A program made the translations under genes and the position numbers. The notes below the pieces were generated by a model. It made no database searches. It had not been told where the DNA came from and saw only the letters and a list, made by a program, of their open reading frames with translations. Shown in pieces: positions 1 to 8,362 of a stretch of 64,000 bases of DNA. The first letter of the stretch is position 1, and every line of letters begins with the position of its first letter. The stretch comes from Bradyrhizobium sp. sBnM-33. GTDB taxonomy: Bacteria; Pseudomonadota; Alphaproteobacteria; Rhizobiales; Xanthobacteraceae. The stretch covers positions 3,038,001-3,102,000 of the forward strand of contig NZ_CP136624.1 of assembly GCF_032917945.1 (NCBI RefSeq). The letters run 5' to 3'.

Positions 1-937
1 GCCGGCCGTCGGGATAGGTAACGCCGAGCTGCGCGAATTTCGCGCGCGGGAGTTTTGTCGTGAGGTCAGCCTGCTCCCACGGAAAATTTTGCGGCGCGCG
101 CACTTCCTGCAGCCACGGCTCGCCGCGCCGCCATTTCAATCCGTTGGCGATATAGTTCGCGGTCGAGCCGATTACGTCGGACGCGCTGCGCAACAGGTTG
201 CGATGGCCGTCGCCATCATAGTCCACCGCGTAATTGAAGTAGTGCGTCGCAAGAAACTGCGTCTGCCCGAGCTCGCCGGCCCATGCGCCGATCATCTCGC
301 TTGCCGTGAGATCGCCGCGGTCGATGATCTTCAGCGCGGCGATGGTTTCCTTCTGGAACATCTCGGAGCGCCGGCAGTCATAGGCCAGCGACACCAGCGA
401 GCGCAGCGTATGCAGATTGCCCAACTCGGCGCCAAAACTGCTCTCCAGCCCCCAGAACGCGGCGATCACGGCCGGCGGCACGCCATATTCCTTCTCGGCG
501 CGGTTGAACGCGGCCGCATGCATCCGGATTCGCGCTTGCGCATTTCTTGCCGCGGCATCGGAGGCCCTGTTCCGCGCGAACTCGGTGAACACCTGGCCGA
601 ATACGCGCTGGCCGCGGTCGCGGTTGACGATGCCCTGGTCATAGACGAGGTAAGGTGCGGCTTCGGCCAACGTGCGCTGCGAGACGCCTTCCGCAACCGC
701 CTGCTGCTTGAGGTCGGCAAGGAAACGATCGAACGACATGCCGTTGTGGCAGGCCGCCGCGCGGGGCGAGGGGGCGAGGGCGACCGGCTGGGCGGCAACG
801 CCGGCGACCGGAGGTCTCGGCGCTGCCACGGGCCGGACCGCGGCGGGCCGGACGGGGGTGGGCGCCGGTTGCGCTATGCTTGCCGATGAGAATGCCAACG
901 ATGCCGCGGCGACCAGGAGAAATCTGCAAGTTGGCAT
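1..937 (-). CDS. Lytic murein transglycosylase, MltB type (C-terminus cut by window edge)
   Basis: This is a periplasmic enzyme that cleaves the glycan strands of peptidoglycan, forming 1,6-anhydro ends. The frame opens with a signal peptide (MPTCRFLLVAA...SIAQ), then a Pro/Ala-rich linker to about residue 60 and the transglycosylase domain. The catalytic glutamate is probably E165 in WGLESSFG, followed by the family-typical GELGQTQFL and YDGDGHRNLL segments. The frame is open to base 1, so the C-terminus lies outside the window. The ATG at 937 is chosen because it places the hydrophobic signal at the very N-terminus. It shares its strand with the short-chain dehydrogenase upstream, 71 bp away. 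Confidence 0.9.
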   Translation of the reverse strand, partial: MPTCRFLLVAAASLAFSSASIAQPAPTPVRPAAVRPVAAPRPPVAGVAAQPVALAPSPRAAACHNGMSFDRFLADLKQQAVAEGVSQRTLAEAAPYLVYDQGIVNRDRGQRVFGQVFTEFARNRASDAAARNAQARIRMHAAAFNRAEKEYGVPPAVIAAFWGLESSFGAELGNLHTLRSLVSLAYDCRRSEMFQKETIAALKIIDRGDLTASEMIGAWAGELGQTQFLATHYFNYAVDYDGDGHRNLLRSASDVIGSTANYIANGLKWRRGEPWLQEVRAPQNFPWEQADLTTKLPRAKFAQLGVTYPDGR

Positions 938-1008
938 CAATGTCACCGCCGCAATCAGAGGGATCGTAGAGTCCCCGAGCCGTACCGTCATCAGCCCAGC
1001 GCACGCCA

Positions 1009-1749
1009 TCAGAACAATGCCGCGCCGTTGACCCGGAGCCGTTCGCCGGACAGCCAGCGCGCTTCCGGCCCGCACAGGAAGGCGACCACATCCGCGATGT
1101 CTTCAGGTTTCGCAATCCGCCCGAACGGCGAACGCTGCGCTGCCGCGGCACGCCCGGCTTCGGTACTGAGGCCAAGGTAAAGTTCGGTCTCCGTCGCGCC
1201 AGGGCTGACGGTGTTAACCACGATGCTGCGCTTGCCGAGCTCCTTCGCGGCCGCCTGGCCGAATTGCTCCAGTGCGCCCTTGGTGCCGGCATAGAGCACC
1301 GTGTTCTCATAACCTACCGCGGTCATGGCCGCCGAAATGCTCACGATCCGACCGCCATCCGCCATCCGCAGCGCGGCCTGCTGAAAGGCAAAGAACGCCG
1401 CCTTGACGTTCACGGCCACCGTCTGGTCGACTTCGGTCACCGTGTCGATCTTCGCAAACCGGGCGATGGCGGCGTTGTTCACCAGCATGTCCACGCGGCC
1501 GAATGCGGCCAGCGCCGCGTCGAATAGCGCGCGCACGGCGGCCTCGCCGTTCAGTTCCGCCTGCACCGCGAGCGCGCGGCTGCCCCCGGCCTCGATCGCA
1601 GCGACCGTCTCCTTTGCCGCGCTGTGGTTATGCGCGTAGTTCACGACCACCGATGCTCCCTGGCGGCCAAGCGCCCTAGCCACTGCGCTGCCGATGCCGC
1701 GTCCGGCTCCTGTCACGATCGCGACCTTGCCCGCGAGCCTTGCTGTCAT
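1009..1749 (-). CDS. SDR-family NAD(P)-dependent oxidoreductase
   Basis: A 246-residue classical short-chain dehydrogenase. It has the N-terminal cofactor motif TGAGRGIG near residue 14, the NNAA structural motif, and a catalytic Ser plus YxxxK (LYAGTKG) in the standard spacing. The C-terminal FLCGPEARWLSGERLRVNGA segment is typical of the FabG-like 3-oxoacyl reductase branch, but such sequences cover many alcohol or ketone substrates, so the substrate is unknown. A weak GGAAA-type site precedes the ATG. It is divergent from the molybdenum hydroxylase operon across 232 bp, which must hold both promoters. Confidence 0.9.
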   Translation of the reverse strand: MTARLAGKVAIVTGAGRGIGSAVARALGRQGASVVVNYAHNHSAAKETVAAIEAGGSRALAVQAELNGEAAVRALFDAALAAFGRVDMLVNNAAIARFAKIDTVTEVDQTVAVNVKAAFFAFQQAALRMADGGRIVSISAAMTAVGYENTVLYAGTKGALEQFGQAAAKELGKRSIVVNTVSPGATETELYLGLSTEAGRAAAAQRSPFGRIAKPEDIADVVAFLCGPEARWLSGERLRVNGAALF

Positions 1750-1981
1750 CCGGCATTTCCCTCATCAAAACGAAAGTAGCGATCTCGACCACAAATTGGC
1801 GATTCCGACCAGCCCTGCCGCCCACACAATCCCGCCTTGTGCATAGGAGCCTGCCGTATCAACCTGATCTCGCAGGCTGTTCCAACCGCTTTTCCCCGTG
1901 TAGGCTTGCCGTCTGCCCGACTTTTGAAGGTGAGCCGACAATCACTGGGGCGGGCGGAACGAGGGAGATGGCGGAAAGACC

Positions 1982-2854
1982 ATGACGGAACTCCGATATC
2001 TGGCGCCTGGCACGCTTGACGAAGCGGTCGGCGCATTTGCGAAAGCCGGCAGCGCCGCGCGCATCCTGGCCGGCGGCACCGATCTTCTGGTGCAGATGCG
2101 ATCGGGCGCGCTCAAGCCCGGCCTGATCGTCGACATCAAGAATATTCCCGAGATGACGGCAATCGAACAGACCGCCGACGGCGGCTTTCGCATTGGCGCC
2201 GCCGTTTCGGGTATGGCTCTCGCCGAACAAAAGACGTTTGGCAAAGTCTGGCCCGGCGTACTCGAAGCGGTCAACCTGATCGGTTCCAAGCAGGTGCAGG
2301 GCAGGGCGTCTGCGGGGGGCAATCTCTGCAACGGCTCGCCCGCAGGCGACAGCGTGCCCGCGATGGTCGCGGCCGGCGCCATCGTCACCGTGCAGGGCCC
2401 GGACGGCCGCCGCGAGATGAAGGTGGAGGATGTCCCCGCCGGCCCCGGCCGCACCAATCTGAAGCCTGGCGAGATCCTCGTCGGTTTCACGCTGCCGCCG
2501 CGCCCGCCCGGATCGAGCGATGCTTATTTGCGCATGATCCCGCGCACTGAAATGGATATCGCCGTGGTCGGTTGCGGCGTCAGCCTTACCATGAAGGACG
2601 GCACCGTCATCGCCGCCCGCGTCAGCCTCGGCGCGGTGGCGCCGACCGTGCTGCTGGTGGAAGACGCCGCAAAGGCGCTGATCGGCTCAAAGCTCGACGA
2701 CGCCGCGCTGGCGAAGGCCGCCGCTGCATGCTCCGCCGCCTGCCGCCCGATCGACGACAAGCGCGGCACCATCGCCTATCGCACCAAGGTGGCCGGCGTG
2801 CTGCTCAAGCGCACCGCCGTGATCGCCGCCCAACGCGCGACCCAAAAGAACTGA
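1982..2854 (+). CDS. Molybdenum hydroxylase FAD-binding (medium) subunit
   Basis: A 290-residue FAD subunit of the xanthine dehydrogenase / CO dehydrogenase family. It carries electrons between the 2Fe-2S clusters and the final acceptor. FAD-binding segments are visible as ILAGGTDLLVQM (about residues 29-40) and the ASAGGNLCNGSPAGDS segment (about 110-125); the C-terminal CO-dehydrogenase flavoprotein domain follows. It is the first gene of a medium-small-large operon, 16 bp upstream of the 2Fe-2S subunit. A GGAAAG site lies just before the ATG. The substrate cannot be read from this subunit. Confidence 0.92.
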   Translation: MTELRYLAPGTLDEAVGAFAKAGSAARILAGGTDLLVQMRSGALKPGLIVDIKNIPEMTAIEQTADGGFRIGAAVSGMALAEQKTFGKVWPGVLEAVNLIGSKQVQGRASAGGNLCNGSPAGDSVPAMVAAGAIVTVQGPDGRREMKVEDVPAGPGRTNLKPGEILVGFTLPPRPPGSSDAYLRMIPRTEMDIAVVGCGVSLTMKDGTVIAARVSLGAVAPTVLLVEDAAKALIGSKLDDAALAKAAAACSAACRPIDDKRGTIAYRTKVAGVLLKRTAVIAAQRATQKN

Positions 2855-2870
2855 GATCGGAAAATAATTC

Positions 2871-3347
2871 ATGGCCAAAGTTCACGTCACCACGTCAATC
2901 AACGGCGAGCCGATGGAATTTCTGTGCGAGCCATCAGACACCATGCTCGACGCGCTGCGCGGGCCGCTGGCGCTGACCGGCTCCAAGGAAGGCTGCGCCT
3001 CCGGGGATTGCGGCGCCTGCTCGATCACGATTGACGATCGGCTGGTCTGCTCCTGCCTGATGCTCGCGGTCGAATCCGAGGGGCACGAGATCAGGACCAT
3101 CGAGGGCCTGGCGCAGGGCGACAGGCTTCATCCGCTGCAGCAAAAATTTCTGGAAATGGCCGCGCTTCAGTGCGGCATCTGCACCTCGGGCATGCTGGTC
3201 GCCTCCGATGCGCTGCTCAAGAAAAACCCGGACCCGACCGAAGAGGAAGTCCGCTTCTGGCTCGCCGGCAACCTCTGCCGGTGCACCGGCTATGACAAGA
3301 TCGTCCGCGCGGTGATGGAAACCGCTGCCGAAATGCGCGCGCAATGA
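2871..3347 (+). CDS. Molybdenum hydroxylase 2Fe-2S (small) subunit
   Basis: A 158-residue iron-sulfur subunit. The N-terminal plant-ferredoxin-type cluster uses GCASGDCGACS with a further cysteine in LVCSC. The C-terminal helical domain holds the second cluster in CGICTSGM and CRCTGY. It passes electrons from the molybdenum site in the large subunit to FAD in the medium subunit. It is the second gene of the operon, 18 bp before the large subunit, with GGAAAA ahead of the start. Length and both cysteine sets are normal, so it should be functional. Confidence 0.94.
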   Translation: MAKVHVTTSINGEPMEFLCEPSDTMLDALRGPLALTGSKEGCASGDCGACSITIDDRLVCSCLMLAVESEGHEIRTIEGLAQGDRLHPLQQKFLEMAALQCGICTSGMLVASDALLKKNPDPTEEEVRFWLAGNLCRCTGYDKIVRAVMETAAEMRAQ

Positions 3348-3365
3348 ATTGCGGGAGATAGCCCA

Positions 3366-5639
3366 ATGAACCTCGTCACCAACAACAAGTGGATCGGCCA
3401 GCGCACCATTCGCCCCGATGGCATGGACAAGGTCACCGGCCGCGCCCAGTTCGCCGCCGACACCACGATGCCCGGCATGATCTGGGGCAAGGTGCTGCGC
3501 AGCCCGCATCCGCATGCACGCATCAGATCGATCGATACCTCGAAGGCCGAGAAGCTGCCGGGCGTGAAGGCCGTCGTCACCTCGAAGGACATCGTCGATT
3601 TCCCGATCGAGAAGGGCGCGGTGATGCTGGGCATCCAGGATATGCGCTGGATGTGCCGCAACGTGATGGCGCGCGACAAGGCGCTGTTTCCCGGGCACCC
3701 GATAGCTGCCGTCGCCGCGACCACGGAAGCGATCGCGGCCGAAGCATGCGCGCTGATCGAGGTCGATTACGAGGTGCTGCCGTGGTCGATCAAGATCGAC
3801 GACGCGATCAAGCCCGACGCGCCGATCCTGCACGAGTTCAACAAGTTCGACGGCAAGCCGTCCAACATTGTCGGCCGCCTCGAGCACAAGAAGGGCGACA
3901 TCGAGCAAGGTTTCAAGCAGGCCGACACCGTCATCGAGCGCACCTTCACCACGCGCCCGGTGCACCAGGGCTATATCGAGCCGCATGCCTGCCTGATCTC
4001 GGTGGCGCCAGACGGCAAGACAACGATCTGGAGCTCCAGCCAGGGCCAGTTCATGGTCCGCGCGATGACGGCCTATCTCACCGGCATCCCGCAGAGCGAC
4101 ATCCGCGCCATCCCTGCGGAGATCGGCGGCGGCTTTGGTGGCAAGACCATCGTCTATCTCGAACCGCTGGCGACGCTGCTGGCGAAAAAATCCGGCCGCC
4201 CGGTGAAGATGGTGATGACGCGCGAGGAAGTGATGCGCGCGACCGGCCCCACCTCAGGCTCGAAGAGCACGGTGAAGATCGGCGCGACCAAGGACGGCAA
4301 AATCGTCGCCGCGCACGGCACCTTCTATCTCCAGGCCGGCGCCTTCCCGGGCTCGCCGATCCGCGGTGCGGCCGGATGCAGCTTCACGCCCTACGACATC
4401 CCGAACCTGCTCTCGGAAGGTTTTGACGTCTGCTCCAACCGCTCGAAAGTCGCGGCCTACCGCGCGCCGGGCGCGCCGATCGGCGCCTATGCGGTCGAAT
4501 GCGTGCTCGACGAAGTCGCCGAAGCCTTGAAGATGGACCCGCTCGACTTCCGCCTGAAGAACGCCGCGAAGGAAGGCACCAAAGCCGCGCACGGCCCGGT
4601 CTTCCCGCGCATCGGCTATATCGAGACGGTGGAAGCAGCCAAAGCCTCGCCGCATTATGCCGCGCCGCTCGGCGACGGAAACGGCAAGCTCAGGGGCAGG
4701 GGCGTGGCGTCCGGCTTCTGGTTCAACGCCGGCGGTGAGTCTTCCGCGCAGGTCAATATCACCGAAGACGGCAACGTCGTCGTAACGACAGGCCATCCTG
4801 ACATTGGGGGCTCGCGCGCGGGCATCGCCAACATCTGCGCCGAGCTCCTTGGTATTGATTACCGCCGCGTCTCCGTCATCATCGGCGACACCCAGACGGT
4901 CGGTTTCTCCAACCTCACCGGCGGCAGCCGCGTGCTGTTCGCCTCGTCGATGGTGGTGACGCAGTCGACCGAGAAGATCATCCAGACGCTGCGCGAGCGC
5001 GCGGCAAAAATCTGGGAGATCGACCCCGAAGCGGTGAAATGGGAGAACGGCGCGGCGCATCCGGTGAGCCCGAACGCCGGCCAGTTCGAACCGCTGACGC
5101 TGGAAGAACTCGCCGAGAAGGCGCCCGCGATGGGTGGACCCATTGGGGCCGGCGTGCAGCTCAATACCCAGGGCGCCGACGGCGGTTTCGGCACGCATAT
5201 CTGCGACGTCGAGGTCGACGTCGATCTCGGCATCGCGCGCGTGATCCGCTACACCGCCGTGCAGGATGTTGGCCGCGCCATTCACCCCGGCTATGTCGAA
5301 GGCCAGCTCCAGGGCGGCGTCGCGCAAGGCATCGGCTGGGCGCTGAACGAGGAATACATCTACACCAAAGAAGGCAAGGTCGATAATCCCGGCTTTCTCG
5401 ACTACCGCATGCCTGTTTGCTCCGACCTGCCGATGATCGACTGCATCATGGTCGAGATCCCGAACCCGAAACACCCGCAAGGCGTCAAGGGCGTCGGCGA
5501 GGTGCCGTTGGTGCCGGTGATGGCCGCAGTCGCCAACGCCATCTACAACGCGCTCGGCAAGCGGTTCTATGCGCTACCGATGTCGCCGCCAAAGGTGCTG
5601 GAGAAGCTGGACGAGCCAGTGCAGCAGGCGGCGGAGTAG
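3366..5639 (+). CDS. Molybdenum hydroxylase molybdopterin-binding (large) subunit
   Basis: A 757-residue catalytic subunit of the xanthine dehydrogenase family. Visible marks are GGGFGGK in the molybdopterin-contacting region, AYRAPGAP at the position of the CO dehydrogenase active-site loop, and the C-terminal GVKGVGEVPLVP, which holds the conserved base glutamate (GxGE). The loop matches neither AYxCSFR of form I CO dehydrogenase nor AYRGAGR of form II. I therefore call a generic molybdenum hydroxylase acting on an aromatic, heterocyclic or aldehyde substrate. GGGAGA precedes the ATG. A diverged copy of its last coding bases lies about 95 bp downstream. Confidence 0.92.
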   Translation: MNLVTNNKWIGQRTIRPDGMDKVTGRAQFAADTTMPGMIWGKVLRSPHPHARIRSIDTSKAEKLPGVKAVVTSKDIVDFPIEKGAVMLGIQDMRWMCRNVMARDKALFPGHPIAAVAATTEAIAAEACALIEVDYEVLPWSIKIDDAIKPDAPILHEFNKFDGKPSNIVGRLEHKKGDIEQGFKQADTVIERTFTTRPVHQGYIEPHACLISVAPDGKTTIWSSSQGQFMVRAMTAYLTGIPQSDIRAIPAEIGGGFGGKTIVYLEPLATLLAKKSGRPVKMVMTREEVMRATGPTSGSKSTVKIGATKDGKIVAAHGTFYLQAGAFPGSPIRGAAGCSFTPYDIPNLLSEGFDVCSNRSKVAAYRAPGAPIGAYAVECVLDEVAEALKMDPLDFRLKNAAKEGTKAAHGPVFPRIGYIETVEAAKASPHYAAPLGDGNGKLRGRGVASGFWFNAGGESSAQVNITEDGNVVVTTGHPDIGGSRAGIANICAELLGIDYRRVSVIIGDTQTVGFSNLTGGSRVLFASSMVVTQSTEKIIQTLRERAAKIWEIDPEAVKWENGAAHPVSPNAGQFEPLTLEELAEKAPAMGGPIGAGVQLNTQGADGGFGTHICDVEVDVDLGIARVIRYTAVQDVGRAIHPGYVEGQLQGGVAQGIGWALNEEYIYTKEGKVDNPGFLDYRMPVCSDLPMIDCIMVEIPNPKHPQGVKGVGEVPLVPVMAAVANAIYNALGKRFYALPMSPPKVLEKLDEPVQQAAE

Positions 5640-5650
5640 GGATCGGCTTC

Positions 5651-5728
5651 GTAGGGTGGGTTAGCCGAAGGCGTAACCCACCGCTTGCGGCAATAACGGC
5701 GGATCTGCGCTTCGCTAATCCACGCTAC
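5651..5728. repeat. Palindromic intergenic repeat (GTAGGGTGGGTTAGC type)
   Basis: The left half, GTAGGGTGGGTTAGCCGAAG, forms a hairpin with GCGTAACCCACC. The element ends with CTTCGCTAATCCACGCTAC, an imperfect inverted copy of its start. This layout is typical of REP-like elements scattered through Bradyrhizobium intergenic regions. It separates the genuine end of the large-subunit gene from a diverged second copy of that end. Confidence 0.8.
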
Positions 5729-5732
5729 TTAT

Positions 5733-5796
5733 TACCGATGTCACTGCCGAAGGTGGTAGAGAAGCTGGAATGCCCCTCCAAGCCGACCGCTGAAAT
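5733..5796 (+). pseudogene. Diverged copy of the molybdenum hydroxylase large-subunit 3' end
   Basis: Translated in frame this reads LPMSLPKVVEKLECPSKPTAE. It aligns with LPMSPPKVLEKLDEPVQQAAE, the end of the intact large-subunit gene at about 5577-5636. The similarity is also clear at nucleotide level (taccgatgtc, aaggtg, gagaagctgga are shared). The copy has no gene body in front of it, only the palindromic repeat. It is probably a scar of recombination with a paralogous or foreign large-subunit gene, or of a repeat insertion that duplicated the gene end. Confidence 0.75.
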
Positions 5797-5827
5797 CACA
5801 ATGGACTATGAAGACGATAGAGTCATC

Positions 5828-5885
5828 CTAGGAGAGGCTCTGGAGAGAGCGATAGTCTAGGAGAGGCTCTGGAGAGAGCGATAGT
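5828..5885. repeat. 29-bp perfect tandem duplication
   Basis: Two identical adjacent 29-base units occupy 5828-5856 and 5857-5885, each beginning ctaggagaggctctggagag. They end 16 bp before the HEPN-domain gene start. Each unit carries a GGAGAGAG purine stretch that could act as a ribosome binding site, so copy number might affect translation of that gene. Confidence 0.95.
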
Positions 5886-5901
5886 CCTCCATGATCAAGC
5901 C

Positions 5902-7038
5902 ATGCCGCGCCCGACAATACTTGGCGGTCCCAGCAAGGAAACTTTGAACATTCTGACGGAAGCCATCGAACGGTGCGCAACCTATAGAGCAATCGCGGGT
6001 TTGGTTATTTTCAGCGGTGGTGACGGTCCAGTCCTGGATGCTCACTCGTTGGCAACGCGGCTTTTTGGGAAAAGGGCGCTATCCTCTAGAAATACGTCGG
6101 AGGCCGTCGACTGGCTAATCCGCCTGATGACCACGCGAGAGACCACCGGCTTGTTCAAGGCCGCCGTGTGGGGACTCAGCATTGATCGAGACGTCGCATT
6201 AGCTGAAACGTCATGGTTGATGCCCTTTGCAGTTTTGCCGGACTCCTACATGCGGCGAAAAATTGTAGAGCGCATTCGACGTTGTTACGACGGTTCGGTG
6301 TGGATGACGCAAAACTATTTTGATGCTCCGTCTGCCGCATTCGTGGAGCAAGTCCGTGGCTTTCCCTACATCCGGGAGGATAACGCAGCCTTCTTGAAGA
6401 TGGATGAACTGATTTGGAAGGCTCATGAATTCTTTATTCTAGCGCAAGCCGCCTGCATAGGTCATCCATTAGCTGTGGCGTGTTGGTTTGAGTATGCCGA
6501 TTCCGAGCTTGAATACGCTGAATGGGAAAACGACTGCACTTGGTTGCTTCCCGAAATTCCTCCTCATGTGAAGCGCCTCATTTCCGTGGACGTCGATGAT
6601 ATTCAAGCCAGCGTAGCGGGTTACTATCTTCTCCCGGAAGAACAGCGCGGCAGACTGTTTAGATCGATGGAACGGTTTAGGCTTAGCCAGTCGCGCCGGG
6701 AAGCGGTTGACCGCGTTCTCGATCTTGCTCTCGCGTTCGAAATTGCTGTGAGCGAACGGGGCGACAATGCGCCTCCAGGTTGGAAGGTCAGTGTTCGTTC
6801 TGCACAAATGATTGGTGGCCCTCTGGCAGCCCGTCAGCAAACACGCGAAAAAATCGGTGCGCTTTATGAGCTTCGAAATCAGGCAGCGCACGGCGCTACG
6901 TTGAAAACAAAGTCGGCTAAGACATCAGTCGACGAAGTACTTCAGGAGAGCTGCGACTTGTATGTTGCTCTTGTGAAGCGGCTCCTGAGCCTTCGAGAAA
7001 AGCCAGACTGGAAATCTATCGAGCTAGGAGGCAAATGA
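5902..7038 (+). CDS. HEPN-domain protein (Apea-like), solitary low-GC gene
   Basis: A 378-residue cytoplasmic protein. The C-terminal third, from about residue 255, reads like the Apea-type HEPN domain: a helix RVLDLALAFEIAVSERG, then WKVSVRSAQMIGG, then IGALYELRNQAAHG. The last contains the R-x4-H signature (R325 to H330) of HEPN ribonucleases. The first about 250 residues match nothing I recognise. GC content is visibly lower than in the flanking genes, and palindromic repeats lie on both sides, suggesting acquisition by transfer. HEPN RNases of this type occur in anti-phage and toxin systems, but no antitoxin or defence partner is adjacent. A defence role is therefore inference. Confidence 0.72.
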   Translation: MPRPTILGGPSKETLNILTEAIERCATYRAIAGLVIFSGGDGPVLDAHSLATRLFGKRALSSRNTSEAVDWLIRLMTTRETTGLFKAAVWGLSIDRDVALAETSWLMPFAVLPDSYMRRKIVERIRRCYDGSVWMTQNYFDAPSAAFVEQVRGFPYIREDNAAFLKMDELIWKAHEFFILAQAACIGHPLAVACWFEYADSELEYAEWENDCTWLLPEIPPHVKRLISVDVDDIQASVAGYYLLPEEQRGRLFRSMERFRLSQSRREAVDRVLDLALAFEIAVSERGDNAPPGWKVSVRSAQMIGGPLAARQQTREKIGALYELRNQAAHGATLKTKSAKTSVDEVLQESCDLYVALVKRLLSLREKPDWKSIELGGK

Positions 7039-7070
7039 CCAACCCCGTAGGCGACTTCCCAAAAGCATGC

Positions 7071-7146
7071 GTAGCCCGGATGAGCGAAGCGATATCCGGG
7101 TCCTTCATTGTCGTTCCCCGCATATCGCTGCGCTCATGCGGGCTAC
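7071..7146. repeat. Palindromic intergenic repeat (GTAGCCCGGATGAGCG type)
   Basis: Begins gtagcccggatgagcgaagc and ends with the imperfect inverse gctgcgctcatgcgggctac, with an inner GATATCCGGG / CCCCGCATATC pairing. It lies between the HEPN gene and the DinB-like gene. Another element with the same ends lies at 8363-8450. Confidence 0.85.
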
Positions 7147-7161
7147 AAGCTGGCAACGCCA

Positions 7162-7728
7162 ATGAACGATGTGCTTCCCTATCGCACCATGGCGTATAAC
7201 AACGCCTGGGCAAACCACCGGCTGCTCACCGCCTGCCTCGGGCTGACGCAGGATGAATTCACCGCGAAGCGAACCGGCTTCTTTCCGAGCCTGCGCGCCA
7301 CGCTCAACCACATCCTGATCATCGACCACTTCTACGTCGATGCGATGGAAGGCGGCACGCTCGGACCCGCCGCCTGGGCGGACGAAGAGCCCTGCGCAAC
7401 CGTTGCCGAGCTGAAGGAAGCCCAAGCCGCGGTAGATCGGCGTTTGCTCAAGATCGTCGAAGCGCTCGACGGAACCGGACTGCAAAGTATCGTCTCCGTG
7501 CATCGCGGCACCTCTATCCAGCGCGAGCGGATGGACCGTTTGCTGCTGCATCTGTTCCAGCACCAGGTGCACCATCGCGGCCAGGTCCACTGCATGCTGA
7601 GCGGCACGTCGGTGAGTCCGCCGCAACTCGACGAGTTTTTCTCGGCGGGTGAAGCGCCGTTGCGGGCGGCGGAGTTCGCGGAGCTGGGTTGGACTGAGCA
7701 GCGTATCTGGGGCGAGACCGGACGGTGA
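7162..7728 (+). CDS. DinB-family protein
   Basis: A 188-residue four-helix DinB/YfiT-like protein, the fold of bacillithiol- and mycothiol-dependent transferases and related metal enzymes. Candidate metal ligands are the histidine in TLNHILIIDHFY and the pair in LFQHQVHHRGQ, the usual His triad of this superfamily. The ATG at 7162 is chosen over upstream in-frame starts because those lie inside the palindromic repeat ending at 7146. No clear ribosome binding site is seen. The biochemical role is not known. Confidence 0.85.
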   Translation: MNDVLPYRTMAYNNAWANHRLLTACLGLTQDEFTAKRTGFFPSLRATLNHILIIDHFYVDAMEGGTLGPAAWADEEPCATVAELKEAQAAVDRRLLKIVEALDGTGLQSIVSVHRGTSIQRERMDRLLLHLFQHQVHHRGQVHCMLSGTSVSPPQLDEFFSAGEAPLRAAEFAELGWTEQRIWGETGR

Positions 7729-7904
7729 GGTTTGAGTTTTTGCAACGAGGAGCGGCGAAGTAAGTGAGGTGGCCCCGATGAGCGAGCCCTTCATAGCGTG
7801 GTGCACGTTGTCGAAAATGTATGCTCATCTAACGTGTGTGACTGACGCGATGCAGGTGTCGCCCTGTCGCTACATCGATATCGAACCGAAGCGGATGCCG
7901 ATGA

Positions 7905-8348
7905 GTGTCCGCAGGATCTCATTATGGAAATATCGTGAACGATCAAAATCCACCCACCACCTCCCCCTTCCACTCCATCCACGCGATCGACTACACCGTC
8001 ATCTTCGTGCGCGACATGGCGGCGATGCGCCGCTTCTATGAGGGCGTCCTTCGGTTTCCGCTGACGCGCGAATTGTCGGCGGGCTGGATCGAATATCAGA
8101 TCGGCGGCAACACGCTCGCGCTGGCGCGGCCGAGCCGGACGGCGAAGGATGCGCCGGTGCCCGCCGGCAGCGCTTCGTTGCAGCTTGCTTTCAAGGTTGG
8201 TGCTGACGACGTCGATCGCTGCGCCGACGAACTGGTGCGGCACGGCGTCGATCTGCAGGAGCCGCCGACCGACCAGCCGTTCGGCCATCGCACGCTATTC
8301 TTCAGGGATCCCGATGGGAATCTGCTGGAGGTATATGCGGAGATTTGA
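7905..8348 (+). CDS. VOC-superfamily (glyoxalase/bleomycin resistance-like) protein
   Basis: A single-domain vicinal-oxygen-chelate protein of up to 147 residues. It shows the beta-alpha-beta-beta-beta pattern: IDYTVIFVRDMAAMRRFYEG at the N-terminus and FFRDPDGNLLEVYAEI at the C-terminus, where the Glu in LLEVYA is the usual metal ligand. The substrate is unknown. GTG at 7905 gives the longest frame. A second GTG at 7935 gives 137 residues and omits a poorly conserved leader, so the start is uncertain. Confidence 0.85.
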   Translation: MSAGSHYGNIVNDQNPPTTSPFHSIHAIDYTVIFVRDMAAMRRFYEGVLRFPLTRELSAGWIEYQIGGNTLALARPSRTAKDAPVPAGSASLQLAFKVGADDVDRCADELVRHGVDLQEPPTDQPFGHRTLFFRDPDGNLLEVYAEI

Positions 8349-8362
8349 CGCGGGCGAGAATC

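Noticed and set aside
4254..5480. 408-codon open frame antisense to the molybdenum hydroxylase large subunit
   Set aside because: It lies wholly within a well-supported gene, is His/Asp/Arg-rich with no recognisable motif, and follows from GC-biased third positions on the opposite strand.
1982..5639. Carbon monoxide dehydrogenase (coxMSL) annotation
   Set aside because: Gene order fits, but the large-subunit loop is AYRAPGAP, not AYxCSFR or AYRGAGR, so the cox name would be misleading.
7108..7161. Earlier start of the DinB-like gene
   Set aside because: These codons lie mostly inside a palindromic repeat shared with other intergenic sites.
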